Positions 47,365 to 58,189 of a stretch of 64,000 bases of DNA are shown piece by piece (position 1 is the stretch's first letter; each line of letters opens with the position of its first letter). Under the pieces are notes generated by a model. That model was not told where the DNA came from. It saw only the letters and a list, made by a program, of their open reading frames with translations, and did no database searches. The DNA comes from Nipponacmea schrenckii. Lineage: Eukaryota; Mollusca; Gastropoda; Lottiidae. Location of the stretch: assembly GCA_030562195.1 (NCBI GenBank), contig JAUJPP010000005.1:38427106-38491105 (forward strand), in the 5' to 3' direction. The position numbers and the translations under genes are program-made.

Positions 47365-47552
47365 TTATAAGTAAGAGATAAAACACGACTACGAGGTTAT
47401 GCTTGGATTTGTAAAACCGAGAAGGAAGAAAGTTGACCGATTGTGAAACCTGAGGGCGTTAGCCCGAAGGTTTTACAAGTGGTCCAAACTTTCTGACTTC
47501 GAGTTTTACAAATCCAAGCATAACCGAGTAGGTGTTTTATCAGACTTATAAA
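47365..47552. repeat. 188-bp near-perfect hairpin
   Basis: Arms of about 90 bp run from TTATAAGT to ACTTATAA around the centre GGGCGTTAGCCC (47453-47464). Long matched blocks include gataaaacac, gttatgcttggatttgtaaa and gaaagtt. It begins exactly at the end of the 29-bp array. Probably a foldback transposon. Confidence 0.85.
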
Positions 47553-47672
47553 TTATATTTTCATTAGCTCTAAATATAACATGTTTCGGCCATCTTTCAT
47601 GTATACTATGGACATAACGGTTTATGTTTATCTATATCCCATGTTGCTCGTGCGTTCAGATAGCCTAATTTA

Positions 47673-47835
47673 CAGGTTTTACAAATGGTCATGTGACAAA
47701 TCCACTCACGAATGTATACGTGCGTTCAATTTCACTTTCATATAAAAAATTTACTAGGTTTTACAAATGGTCATGTGATAAAACCACTCACAAATATACA
47801 CGTGTGTTCAATTTCACTTTCATATAAAATAAACG
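47673..47835 (+). repeat. Direct repeat, about 83 bp x 2
   Basis: Two units of 'aggttttacaaatggtcatg .. actcac .. gttcaatttcactttcatat'. They share the GGTTTTACAA motif with the flanking hairpin and the 53-bp units downstream. Confidence 0.85.
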
Positions 47836-48093
47836 ACTGACATTGTGATATTAGCAGACGAATAGGCCTATTGATAATCTGATGATGGAGGATGACGATA
47901 TTTTCATCACTCAATCTGTATTTTCTCAATCACAACCTGTGACCAAAACGTTCTCCGACGGACGCAAGAACATTAATGTTGTAGTAAATATTTCATAAAC
48001 AAAACGTTGTTCTATATTGCTATGTGACCAGTGCCAGGGTTAATCTTATAACACTTTGTCTTCTTAACATGTTCTACTGCAGGAATTTGATGC

Positions 48094-48252
48094 AATTGTA
48101 AAACCTGCTACGGGGTTTTGATACAGATGTAAAACCGCCTTTTCACAATTGTAAAACCGGTTACGGGGTTTTGATTTGATTGTAAAACCACCATTTAACA
48201 ATTGTAAAACCGGCTACGGGGTTTTGATTCCATTGTAAACCCTCCTAGTAGC
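48094..48252 (+). repeat. 53-bp tandem repeat x 3
   Basis: Three units of exactly 53 bp, each with aattgtaaaacc, then a ctacggggttttgat block, then a second gtaaaacc. Each unit can fold through AAAACC against GGTTTT/GGGGTTTT. Confidence 0.9.
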
Positions 48253-48334
48253 AATCCGAGGTAATTACACGATTTAATGGAACCCCCAACATCAAAGTAC
48301 GGAAGCGTATTAGGGCCATTCAATTTTTTTTTTT

Positions 48335-48518
48335 AAATTTCAAGTTAGTAACTTGAATTTTCAAGTTAGTAACTTGAATTTTCAAGTGAGTATCTTGAAA
48401 TTTCAAGTTAGTATCTTGAATTTTCAAGTTAATAACTTGAATTTTCAAGTTAGTATCTTGAATTTTCAAGTTAGTATCTTGAAAATTCAAGTTAGTAACT
48501 TGAATTTTCAAGTTAGTA
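48335..48518. repeat. 21-bp palindromic tandem repeat
   Basis: About eight units of 21 bp, each built on the palindrome AACTTGAA-TT-TTCAAGTT with a short 'agt' spacer. Being a multiple of three, both strands stay open (NFQVSIL-type and NLKIQVT-type 7-residue repeats). No gene is claimed. Confidence 0.9.
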
Positions 48519-48539
48519 TCATACTATACACACCAATTC

Positions 48540-49215
48540 CAACTAGCATACCTACCATTACGCACCCATTTCAACTGGCCTATCATACAATCTACCTATT
48601 CCACTAAGTATACCTCCCATCATACCATACCCACCCATTACATCTGGCAAATCATACAATCTACAAATTCCACTAAGCAAACCTCCCATCATACCATACC
48701 CACCCATTCCAACTGGCCTATCATACAATCTACCAATTCCACTAAGCATACCTCCCATCATACCATACCCACCCATTCCAACTAGCATACCTCCATCACG
48801 CCATGCTCACCAAATTCCAACTGTCATACCTCCCACCATACTATACCCACTCATTCCAACTAGCATACCTTCTGTCATACCATACCCACCCATTCCAACT
48901 AGCATACCTCCTATCATACCATACCCACCCATTACAATAGGCCTATAATACAATCTATCAATTCCACTAAGCATACCTCCCATCATACCATACCCACCAA
49001 TTCCAACTAGCATACCTCCTATCATACCATACCCACCAATTACAACTAGCATACCTCCTATCATACCATAACCACCTAATACAACAGGCCTAGCATACAA
49101 TCTACCAATTCCACTAACCATATCTCCCATCATACCATACCCACCTATTCCAATTAGCATACCTCACATCATACCATACACACCCATTCCACTAACCATG
49201 CATCCAATCATACCA
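48540..49215 (-). repeat. 39-bp minisatellite, left arm of a large inverted pair
   Basis: Units of 39 bp (cattccaactagcatacctc + ctatcataccatacccacc), some expanded to about 78 bp by 'ggcctatcatacaatctacc'. Read on the minus strand it encodes a 13-residue glycine/methionine-rich repeat (MLVGMGGYGMMGG). The opposite orientation occurs at 49470-50160. Confidence 0.85.
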
Positions 49216-49469
49216 TACCCACCCATTCCAAGTTTAGTTTAAACATATTTTATTGATAAGCATCAAATGGATTGGGTACAAGTTATTACAACTTAGTGAC
49301 ACCTTCTCCTAGTTGACATAAATATGTAGAATTTGTACATAATTTCAAACAAAAATACAAAGGAAAACAATGTACAAAGAGAAGAGAAGAGAGATGAGAA
49401 AGGAAAGAACAGATTTAAAATTTGAAAAGGAAAGTAACTTCCAAGTAGCATACCTCCCATCATACTATA
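49216..49469. other. Spacer between inverted 39-bp arrays
   Basis: About 250 bp of single-copy-looking AT-rich sequence with an agaga-rich stretch (49378-49400). No gene. Confidence 0.5.
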
Positions 49470-50160
49470 CCTCTGGGTATGCTAGTTGGAATGGGTGGGT
49501 ATGGTATGCTGGGAGATATGGTTAGTGGCATTGGTAGATTGTGTGAAAGGAGGTATGCTAGATGGAATGGGTGGGTATGGTATGATGGGAGGTATGCTAG
49601 TTGAAATGGGTGGGTATGGTATGATGGGAGGTATGCTAGGTGAAATGGGTAGGTATGGTATGATAGAGGTATGTAGTTGAAATGGGTGGATATGGTGTGA
49701 TGGGAGTTATGCATGGTGGAATTGGTAAATTGTATGCTAGGCCTGTTGTAATGGGTGGGTATAGATATGAGGTATGCTAGTTGTAATTGTGGTATGTATG
49801 ATAAGAGGTATGCTAGTTGTAATGGGTGGGTATGGTATGATGGGAGTTATGCTTGTTGAAATGGATGGGTATGGTATGATGAGGGGTATGCTAGTTGGAA
49901 TGGGATGGGTATGGTATGATGGGTGGTATGGTTAGTGTACATGGTAGATTGTATGATAGCCAGTTGGAATGGGTGGGTATGGTATGATGGAGGTATGCTA
50001 GTTGGAATGGATTGGTATAGTATGATTGGAGATATGGTTAGTGTAACTGGTAGATTGTATGATAGGCCAGTTGTAATGGGTGGGTGGGGATGGGGTTATG
50101 ATGGTAATTAGTATTAATTGGTATGCTAGCTGGAATGGGTGGGTATGGTATGATAGGTAT
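49470..50160 (+). repeat. 39-bp minisatellite, right arm (opposite orientation)
   Basis: The same unit as at 48540-49215 but reverse-complemented (ggtatgctagttggaatggg + tgggtatggtatgatggga), including the longer variant with 'ggtagattgtatgataggcc'. Together the two arms can form a very large foldback. Confidence 0.85.
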
Positions 50161-50199
50161 GTTAGTTGAATGGTGGTATAGTATGATACTATTGAAAAT

Positions 50200-51375
50200 T
50201 ATTATAGAGTGTATGCTAAGTTGATAATAAATGGTTATATGGTTTACTTTTGTTATAGATAGTGTACGCTAGTTGAATATAGTGGTATATAGTTAACGTT
50301 GGTTATTAATAGTGTACGTTAGTTGATAATATAAGTGGTTATATGGTTTACTTGGTTATTATATAGTGTACGTTAGTTATAATATAGTGGTTATATAGTA
50401 AACTTGGTTATTATATAGTGTACGCTAGTTATAATAAGTGGTTATAGTTTACGTGTTGTAATTATATAGTGTACGCTAGTTATAATATAGTGGTTATATA
50501 GTTAACGTTGGTTATTATATAGTGTACGCTAGTTATAATATAGTGGTATATAGTTAACTTTGGTTATTATATAGTGTACGTTAGTTATAATATAGTGGTT
50601 ATATAGTAAACGTTGGTTATTATATAGTGTACGCTAGTTATAATATAGTGGTTATATGATTGACGTTGTTTATTATATAGTGTACGTTAGTTATAATAAG
50701 TGGTTATATGGTTTACGTTGGTTATTATATAGATGTACGCTAGTTATAATATAGTGGTTATATAGTTAACGTTGTTTATTATATAGTGTACGCTAGTTAT
50801 AATAATAGTGGTTATATAGTTAACGTTGGTTTATTATATAGTGTACGTTAGTTATAATATAGTGGTTATATGTATAACTTGGTTATTATATAGTGTACGC
50901 TAGTTATAATATAGTGGTTATATAGTATAACGTTGTTTATTATATAGTGTACGCTAGTTATAATATAGTGGTTATATGGTTTACTTTGTTATTATATAGT
51001 GTACGCTAGTTATAATATAGTGGTTATATAGTAAACGTTGGTTATTATATAGTGTACGCTAGTTATAATATAGTGGTTATATAGTAAACGTTGGTTATTA
51101 TATAGTGTACGCTAGTTATAATAATAGTGGTTATATAGTAAACGTTGGTTATTATATAGTGTACGCTACTTATAATAAAGTGGTTATATGGTTTACTTTG
51201 GTTATTATATAGTGTACGCTAGTTATAATATAGTGGCTATATAGTAAACGTTGGTTATTATATAGTGTACGCTAGTTATAATATAGTGGTTATATGGTTA
51301 CTCTGGTTATTATATAGTGTACGCTAGTTATGATATAGTGGTTATATAGTGTACGTTGGTTATTATATAGTGATT
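50200..51375 (+). repeat. 53-bp AT-rich minisatellite
   Basis: About 22 units of about 53 bp (gttattatatagtgtacgct + agttataatatagtggttat + atagtaaacgttg). Several units carry single-base indels. No coding potential. Confidence 0.9.
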
Positions 51376-51900
51376 GTGATTTTACAGAGAGATTTTGTTT
51401 GGTCACAATACAGCTTTAAGATTAAATAGAGGTCCAAGTAGCAAACCTAGAAGTCCTGTCCGGCGTTCATTAAAGCAACCAGCGAAACGTTCTGACCTAT
51501 TAATATGAACATCTAAATTTGAGTAGGTTACCCGAAAAAATGAACGCAGTGCTATAGAATTGACACAACTTGTCGCGTACAAATATACAAACCGTTTTTC
51601 TCTATTGAATATAATGCTTGTAACACCCACAAATAAAAGTCGACAATAATGAAGGATTGGGTGCCATGATTTTACCCTAAATAATAACATGGATGCTCGC
51701 ATTACATATGATTTTATTCTTCTTGCACTTTTATTGGTTAACGCCTACAGGAGCACGTCATTCGAAAAGGATTAATATACATCAGAGAATCACCTACCTT
51801 GACGACAGCCTGGACATTCATTAGACAAATATTAGAGAAATAAATTAATTTTCTTGCTACAAATTAAATTTCAATTAAAACGGAGAATTGTAATTAAGAA
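51376..51900. other. Upstream region of the sushi-domain gene
   Basis: Non-coding as far as can be seen. An inverted CCAAT box (attgg, about 51731-51735) lies about 180 bp before the TATA box. The 99-codon minus-strand open frame (51403-51702) has no domain or splice support. Confidence 0.45.
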
Positions 51901-51908
51901 ATTTAGGG

Positions 51909-51916
51909 TATATAAA
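51909..51916 (+). promoter_or_regulatory. TATA box of the sushi-domain gene
   Basis: TATATAAA in 'gggtatataaactgg', about 67 bp before the ATG at 51983. Transcription would start near 51940. Confidence 0.6.
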
Positions 51917-51982
51917 CTGGTCAAATTTAAACAGAATTGTTCATCAACTTGGCTGATTCTATCACAAGTAGATAGGTTAACT

Positions 51983-53943
51983 ATGACGATGGCACCACGA
52001 CAAATTATACTGGTTGTTCTAGCTTTCCTAGCTATCTCTGAAACATCAGCTCATAAATCCAACAGTAAGATTTCACACTTTATTTACTTGTTTGTGTTTA
52101 ATGGAGAGATTCTTTGCAGTGTGTGTATATGCGATGTGTATATTATATGTAGTTCGTTTTTCGATACAATATACAGTAGAAAAAGCGAAAAGTTCCTCAT
52201 GTATTCGCTTCTTGTACTTTCCTACTTTATCGATAATCCCGCAAGGTATTCTCTATTTGGTAGAGTATCAATAACACATAGAGGAGTTACTCTTCTAATT
52301 GCACTAAAATGCTTCCGAAACTTTCAGCAGTATTTCATCTTTCAAATCAAAATTGTCATTTGCAAATACATGAAGTACATTGTTGTTTTTTCAGTTCATT
52401 GATAATACATGAACATATTTCTAAATATATACTAGTTACATGTATTTTTCTACTTGATCAATTGAATTAAAACTTTTAGATAAGTAAACGAACACATTTT
52501 CTCTGGATTTTAATATACTCTTCAAACAATAAATGATACACGATCTTCAAAAAAAATAATAATGGCTTTATACGTATTTTTTATACAGAATGGCGTCGAT
52601 GTGGTAAAACCATACCTTCTCTAAGTAATGGACAGGTGATAGAAAATAAAAGGAATGATATAGAATATAAATGTAATACTGGGTTTAGATTAACAGCATC
52701 GGCAAACTGCCTCAAAGGTCGATTTTGGACTCCCCGGGTCAACTGTGAAGGTAAGAGAAATTGAAATTCATTGATCAGTGAAGCCATGCATTAAGACTAT
52801 TACATTTCATTTAACTTCAACTAGATCCGTCTACTCGGCATATTATCATAGAAATATTAATATGGTATAAAACCAGCACAGTCCGAAAGGTCAAACCTCA
52901 ACTTACTATTACTAGTTGTGAATGGTGTCGAATATTGATAGTTCTGAACTCAACTCACTTTACCCATGCCCCCATACATTTCTTTTAAAAATGATATGTA
53001 TTTTTATTGCCCAAATTCTTTTATTAGGAATTGTGGGTTCTAACATTGCGGTTAAGTGATGTTACGAACACACAGGCGTAGGTATTTAGGCGTAACCTCT
53101 TGTGAGAGAGTATTGTTTGTGGAGGTGTGAACCTTCTACACAGTTTAATAATCCTTAAACGACATTTAGGGGTAGGTACCACATGAATACTGAACACAGT
53201 TTTTATGGTATACTACACAGCTGTCGCTTTTCGAACCTTCTTCTTATGTGTGCACCAATCCATTCACTTTTTATTTGACAGAAATATTATGTGAAGATGA
53301 TCCAGTTATAAACAATGGAACTCTAAGTGCTGCAATCGTTTCCAGAAGTATTGGTGAAAAATATCAATTTACATGTAATGAGGGATTTACAGGCATGGGA
53401 AATGTGGTATGTAACGGAGACGGAACATGGGATGTCAGTGCGGAATGTAAAGGTAAAAATAAATTTAAGAAAAGCATTTTAGAGTGATTTTCTCTTTGTA
53501 CCACCAAGGCGCAGACGTGTAGGACGTAAAACTTCATTCATTCATTTCTCATCTTATTTGTATATATTGTAAATCCTTCTCTATATTTGATTTTAGAGTG
53601 CATTGCCTTGAAGAACACTAACATAGTATTAGAAACACGAGAAGTAGTGGTAATAGATCCAGCAACCAATTGTCCAGAAAGATGTAATAATGAAACTGAC
53701 TGCGCCTTTGCAATTCAGAGAAAACTTGACACTTGCTTACTATTTCCTCGACCAGTCATCGAGGTTTCGGTTCTACCAAGTCTCAATTCTTGTATCAGTG
53801 CCTGTGACGCTAATGATGCCTGTAAGCTACTGTTGTTCGATCGAACAACCAAGTGTATCCTACTCAGCACCAATGATCTTGATTCATTAAAGTTGGAATC
53901 TAGATTTATGGATAATATCCTGGGCAGAGGTTGTCGATTCTAA
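51983..53943 (+). CDS. Secreted sushi (CCP) protein with PAN-like Cys-rich tail, 253 aa
   Basis: Exons: 51983-52064, 52589-52750, 53282-53452, 53597-53943; all junctions are phase 1 with GT..AG borders. Exon 1 encodes a signal peptide (IILVVLAFLAISETSA). Exon 2 is one sushi/CCP domain (CGKTIPSLSNGQV, YKCNTGF, W, C). Exon 3 is a second (CEDDPVINNGTL, FTCNEGF, CNGDGTWDVSAEC). Exon 4 encodes a Cys-rich region of about 115 residues with two similar halves (CPERCNNETDCAFAIQ..C and CISACDANDACKLLLF..C), which resembles PAN/apple folds. Two in-frame ATGs begin the frame (51983 and 51989). Sushi domains bind proteins or glycans and are common in complement-like and adhesion molecules; an immune role here is inference. 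The last exon has an inverted near-identical copy at 60.4 kb. Confidence 0.88.
53505..53560 (+). mobile_element. SINE 3' tail in last intron of the sushi gene
   Basis: 'aaggcgcagacg..taggacgtaaaacttcattc' matches the 3' end of the 39.3-kb SINE. In the inverted copy (60.83-60.95 kb) the same tail is still joined to a tRNA-like head. Confidence 0.65.
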
Positions 53944-53994
53944 AACAATGAATGTCATTATTGAATTAAACGTCAGAGCATGTCTATGTTGTAC

Positions 53995-54860
53995 TCTATG
54001 ATAAAATTATCTCCCCTTTAACAACCTGGCAGACTGTGTCTATCCTTGCAACAACCTAGCAAACCGTTTCTTCCATTCATCAACCTAGCAAACTGTGTCT
54101 ACCCTTCAACAACCCAAAAAACTCTGTCTACCCTTCGACAACCTAACAAACTCTGTCTACCTTTCAACAACCTAGTAAACCGTGTCTTCCCTTCAACATC
54201 CTAGTAAACCGTGACTACCCTTCAACAACCTAGCAACCCGTGACTACCCTTTAACAACCTAGCAAACTGTGACTTTCCACTAACAACCTAGCAAACTGCA
54301 TCTACCATTCAACAACCTAGCAATCTGTGTCTACCCTTCAACAACCTAGCACACTGTGTCCTCCCTTCATCAACCTAGAAAACTGTGTCTACCCTTTAAC
54401 AACCTAGCAATCTGTGTCTACCATTCAACAACCTAGCAAACTGTGTCTACCCTTCAACAATCTAGCAATCTGAGTCAACCCTTCAACAACCTAGCACACT
54501 GTGTCCTCCCTTCAACAACCTAGAAAACTGTGTTTAGCCTTTATCAACCTAGCAAACTGTGTCTAACCTTCAACAAACCTAACAAACTGTGTCTACCCTT
54601 TACCAACATCGCAAGCTGTGTCTACCCTTTAACAACCTTACAAACTGAGTCTACCCTTCAATAACCTAACAAACTGTGTCTACCCTTCAACAACCTAGCA
54701 AACTGCGTCTTCCCTTCACCAACCTAGCAAACCGTGACTACCATTTAACAACCTAGCAAACTGTGTGTAACCTTCAACAACCTAGCAAACTGTGTGTAAC
54801 CTTCAACAATCTAGCAAACCGTGTCTTCCCTTCACCAACCTAGCAAACTGTGACTGAATA
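53995..54860 (+). repeat. 29-bp minisatellite, forward orientation
   Basis: About 30 units of 'caacctagcaaactgtgtct' + 'acccttcaa'. It starts at 'ataaaattatctcccc', the shared terminus. The inverted counterpart at 58.2-60.3 kb is about 2.5 times longer. Confidence 0.9.
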
Positions 54861-55100
54861 TCTTATTTGGTGATATTTCTTCTGATCAACCTATCAGGCG
54901 ATAGATCCTAAATGTCTGATAGTCATATAAGATACATTTTTATTTTTAATTTTCACGTATCTCGCAAAAGAAAGTTTTGATACCAATATCAATTGCCCGT
55001 TTGTATATCTAGAAATTTTTTATAATGAATAGTTGAATTGAAGACTTTTCTTGTTTATCAGCATAATACCGAAGTGTTTGTATCATGACTATATCAATCA

Positions 55101-55754
55101 AAACGTATTATAACTGAAAACATCCTGCTTTTATGTAACTTATTGGATTACTGAATACAGGCCTAACGAATTAATATTGACTGCTAATATTATCAATATC
55201 TTTTTCAAAATAGACAACTGAACTTAGGAAAGGTTACTGAAGCCAAGAGAAAGCGACTCCGTGAACATGTTGGAATAAAGCGATTGTTGTCTCATAAAAC
55301 AAAGTAATATATTGTTGTCTCTCTTCAATTAATTTTCCCTGATTTCAACCACCAGTCGAATCTTTCCTTCTGCTATACAACATCTTCAAAAAGATCATTG
55401 TATTAAGAACAGTGTCCGATGCATTGACATCATTTGGTACTAGTATAACGATTTTTTTTTGCATACGGCGACCTGAATGGATTGTAAGCAAGCAAATACA
55501 AACATTTTGCGTCCTCAATACTATCAATTACCTAAATTGTAAAGAGTCCTTCGCTGATTAAAAACATTTTGTGATACAAAATAAAGTGACTAATGATGTT
55601 ACGGTATAAACATAATACCTACGGTATTAGACTGTAGTAAGATAGGGAATTATTTTGTCGGCAGTTTCCTGCCCTGGGGTACTAAGGAAGAATCTCGGAC
55701 CGTAAAAAATGCAAAATTCATAATACTACTTTCAGATCATAAACGCTTACCACA
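55101..55754. other. No gene recognised
   Basis: Spacer between the arms of the inverted duplication. AT-rich, with unsupported short open frames. Confidence 0.5.
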
Positions 55755-56290
55755 TTAGACAGTTTTCCCCTTAACCTTCAATATCACTAATGCCTTCTCA
55801 AATTCACAAAAGAACACCGGCGCTCTGATACCAAACTCGCATACCTCACCACATACCTCCACCACGTCAATGGTGGTCAATAATCTCTTAGCCATTTCGT
55901 TTCTAATATTTCGGTTTATCTCCAGGAATGGAGATATGGGAGGGAATAGTTTAATTTCGCGGTTGTTGTTGGTTTGGTATTTGTGGATCATTCCTCGTAT
56001 TTGAAGACATCTAACCTGCAATAAGAAGCGAGAGAATTTGATTGGAGGCTACTTAGCGAGTCGGTTAAGATTGCGGCATGCTCTGAGTAATTGACGACTA
56101 GCCATGCTACTGTGCCCCTGATAGCAAGAAGTTCTATTTTCCAATGCCATTGCACTTTGCTAGGATGCACAAACCATAACCTGTTGCTGTACTACTTTTG
56201 AAACAATCGGTATAGAGCTTTAAATGGTCGGCGTTTACGGAGCTCCTGCTCCTACTGGGTTCTCGTGCTTCTTTGTTTAAAATAAGCTGT
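55755..56290 (-). pseudogene. RNase H-like fragment of a retroelement
   Basis: The minus strand encodes, in broken frames, LKLYTDCFKSSTATGYGLCI, then a tract with ELLAIRGTVAWLV and AAILTDSLSSLQS, then NRNIRNEMAKRLL. These correspond to the YTDGSK, E, TDS and GNE.A.R.AK motifs of the RNase H domain found in Jockey/I-type LINEs. The first motif has Cys for Gly, and a stop (after NGIGK) and a frame change separate the parts, so it is inactive. The 3' part is outside the directly duplicated block; the 5' part is repeated at 61309-61665. Confidence 0.6.
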
Positions 56291-56315
56291 AGCTTTCGGT
56301 GGAATTATATAAATA

Positions 56316-56982
56316 ACGAGCGGACGCCCACAAGGCTATACGCCCACCAACAGCAATCAGAAAGGGGGCATAACTCACCAACCGTAAAAGTCTGAACTTT
56401 ATGTCGGCATATTTAAAATGTTTTAAACTTGTTTCCTGTATCACACCCACAAGCTGAATTTGACGAATTTACTAAAAGGGGCATACTCACCAACCGTTAA
56501 GGTTGAAAGCTGGTTAAAGGAACCGAGATTCGGACAGACAGGGTCAAACATTATACGCCTGATTAAACCTGGGCATATAATTAAGTAGGATAAACATTGT
56601 AGCCTGTATCACACCGCAGGCTCAATTTGACAAATTTTACTAAAAAGGGGGCATAACTCACCATCTAAAAGTCAGAAAGCTGATTTTCGAAAGCAACCAA
56701 GATTTATGATGATAGAGACACTACCAAGTTTCAAAAGATTACAAAAATTTGGCCTGTATACGCCCACAAGCTAAATTAACGAATTCTATAAAAAGGGGGC
56801 ATAACTCACCAACCGTAAAAGTCAGAAAGTGGTTTACGAAAGGTACCGAGATTTTATGATCATTGACCACATACCAAGTTACTTGATTAAAAGTGGGCTC
56901 TTTGTGGCCACAATCAATTGTGGACGGACGGACGGACGGACAGGGTCAACCGCAATATACGTCCACATTATATGTGGGCGTA
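56316..56982 (-). mobile_element. CGCCCAC-headed element with a paralogous empty site
   Basis: The duplicate at 61671 lacks exactly this stretch: 'aattatataaata' joins 'aaaattaaatc' there. In element orientation (minus strand) it starts TACGCCCACATA..TGTGGACGTATA, then has (GTCC)n (56928-56945), then four repeats of 'gttatgccccctttt' about 110-170 bp apart, then a tail with GTGGGCGTATAGCC and TGTGGGCGTCC. A TA (or ATA) target duplication fits both flanks. It has no coding capacity. Confidence 0.85.
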
Positions 56983-56999
56983 TAAAAATTAAATCTTAA

Positions 57000-58189
57000 T
57001 TACTAATTAACAGTTCCAGGTGGATTGATCATATTAATGATCACGGAACTTAACTGGTGGCTTAACTGGTCGCCTTTCTGTTCACAAGTCGATTTTGACT
57101 CGTTTCATGGGCAATATCTCAAAAATCATCATCGAAGTACTAGTAATTTACTCTATCAGTCTTCAGTGATACCAGCATCTGTTGAAGCCGGCGTTAATTT
57201 ATACCTACTAGCCAACAAATATGTCTACAAACATCTATCATCGCCTGATTGAAACCTTGACATAGTTATTGAAGAAATGATTTTGTTTTGTTCGTTATGT
57301 TAGCGGGTAGGGGTCAAGGCAGATGAATGACCATACAATGGGTGACGTTTCAAACTTTATTCAAACAAAGACAATTAATATAACTATATAGCAATCAGAG
57401 TAACAAAATAACATCTCGCAATATTTCAATATAAATTACAATAATTTACCATTGTCTAATGCCGTCTTAAATAACATTAACACAAATATAAAAAGAAGTA
57501 TTATAGATATAGATACGCAATATACAAAATACATACGCAGAAAGTACTCATGCCATAGAGAGTCATTGTTATCCAGACCCACGTTACTTCCGATTATAAG
57601 TTTCTTTGTCCAGAAAGCTGAATATGATGTATCATTTAAACTATTGAATCATCTAATATATATATATTCATTGTTTAAACGCTACTGCCGCCTTCTTCCC
57701 TTTTCGTTCTCAATTGTATAATTGTTTTTGTACCTATAGGTTTATGACCTGAGTAGTGAAAAAATATTATATTGTATTATACATACCCAGAAAATTATAA
57801 TAACTGAGAAATACGGTGAAAAAACACACAAAACTATAAATATCAATACTCTCAATAAAATCTAATTGTTTTGCTCTATTAATGTACAGTAATTAAAGTA
57901 CTTTAGCTACGAAGGCGATCAACACACTGAACCTGCATAAACTGAAATTAAACAATATGCAGTTACTTTGAAACTCAAACTAGCTGCCATGACACTTTAC
58001 TTTACGGTATTAGACAAGTAACTAGACAAGTCATCAATTCAACTCATTTCATAATAAACAATTTCCAGATATACAAACGGACAATTGATATGGGTATCAA
58101 CACTTTCATTTCCGAGATGTGGGAAAATATATGGTCTGATAGGTTGATCGGAAGGAATATCACCAAATAAGTTACTAGTATTAAGTCAC
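57000..58189. other. Non-coding part of the direct duplication
   Basis: No gene recognised. A 75-codon frame (57025-57252) recurs at 61713-61940, but the differences between the copies change amino acids, so no selection is evident. 57990-58130 is the diverged counterpart of 54910-55100 in inverse orientation. Confidence 0.5.

Larger units (their letters stand above)
53420..55100 (+). repeat. Left arm of an inverted segmental duplication
   Basis: Reverse-complement match to about 57990-61308. It covers the end of sushi exon 3, the last intron, exon 4, the 29-bp array and about 200 bp beyond. The exon-4 copies differ at three positions in about 345 bp. The outer part (54910-55100 against 57990-58130) is clearly more diverged. 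Confidence 0.9.

Noticed and set aside
51403..51702. 99-residue minus-strand open frame upstream of the sushi gene
   Set aside because: No domain, no splice or promoter context, no duplicate under selection.
57025..57252. 75-codon frame kept in both direct duplicates
   Set aside because: Differences between the copies change amino acids, and the duplication is too recent for frame retention to mean anything.
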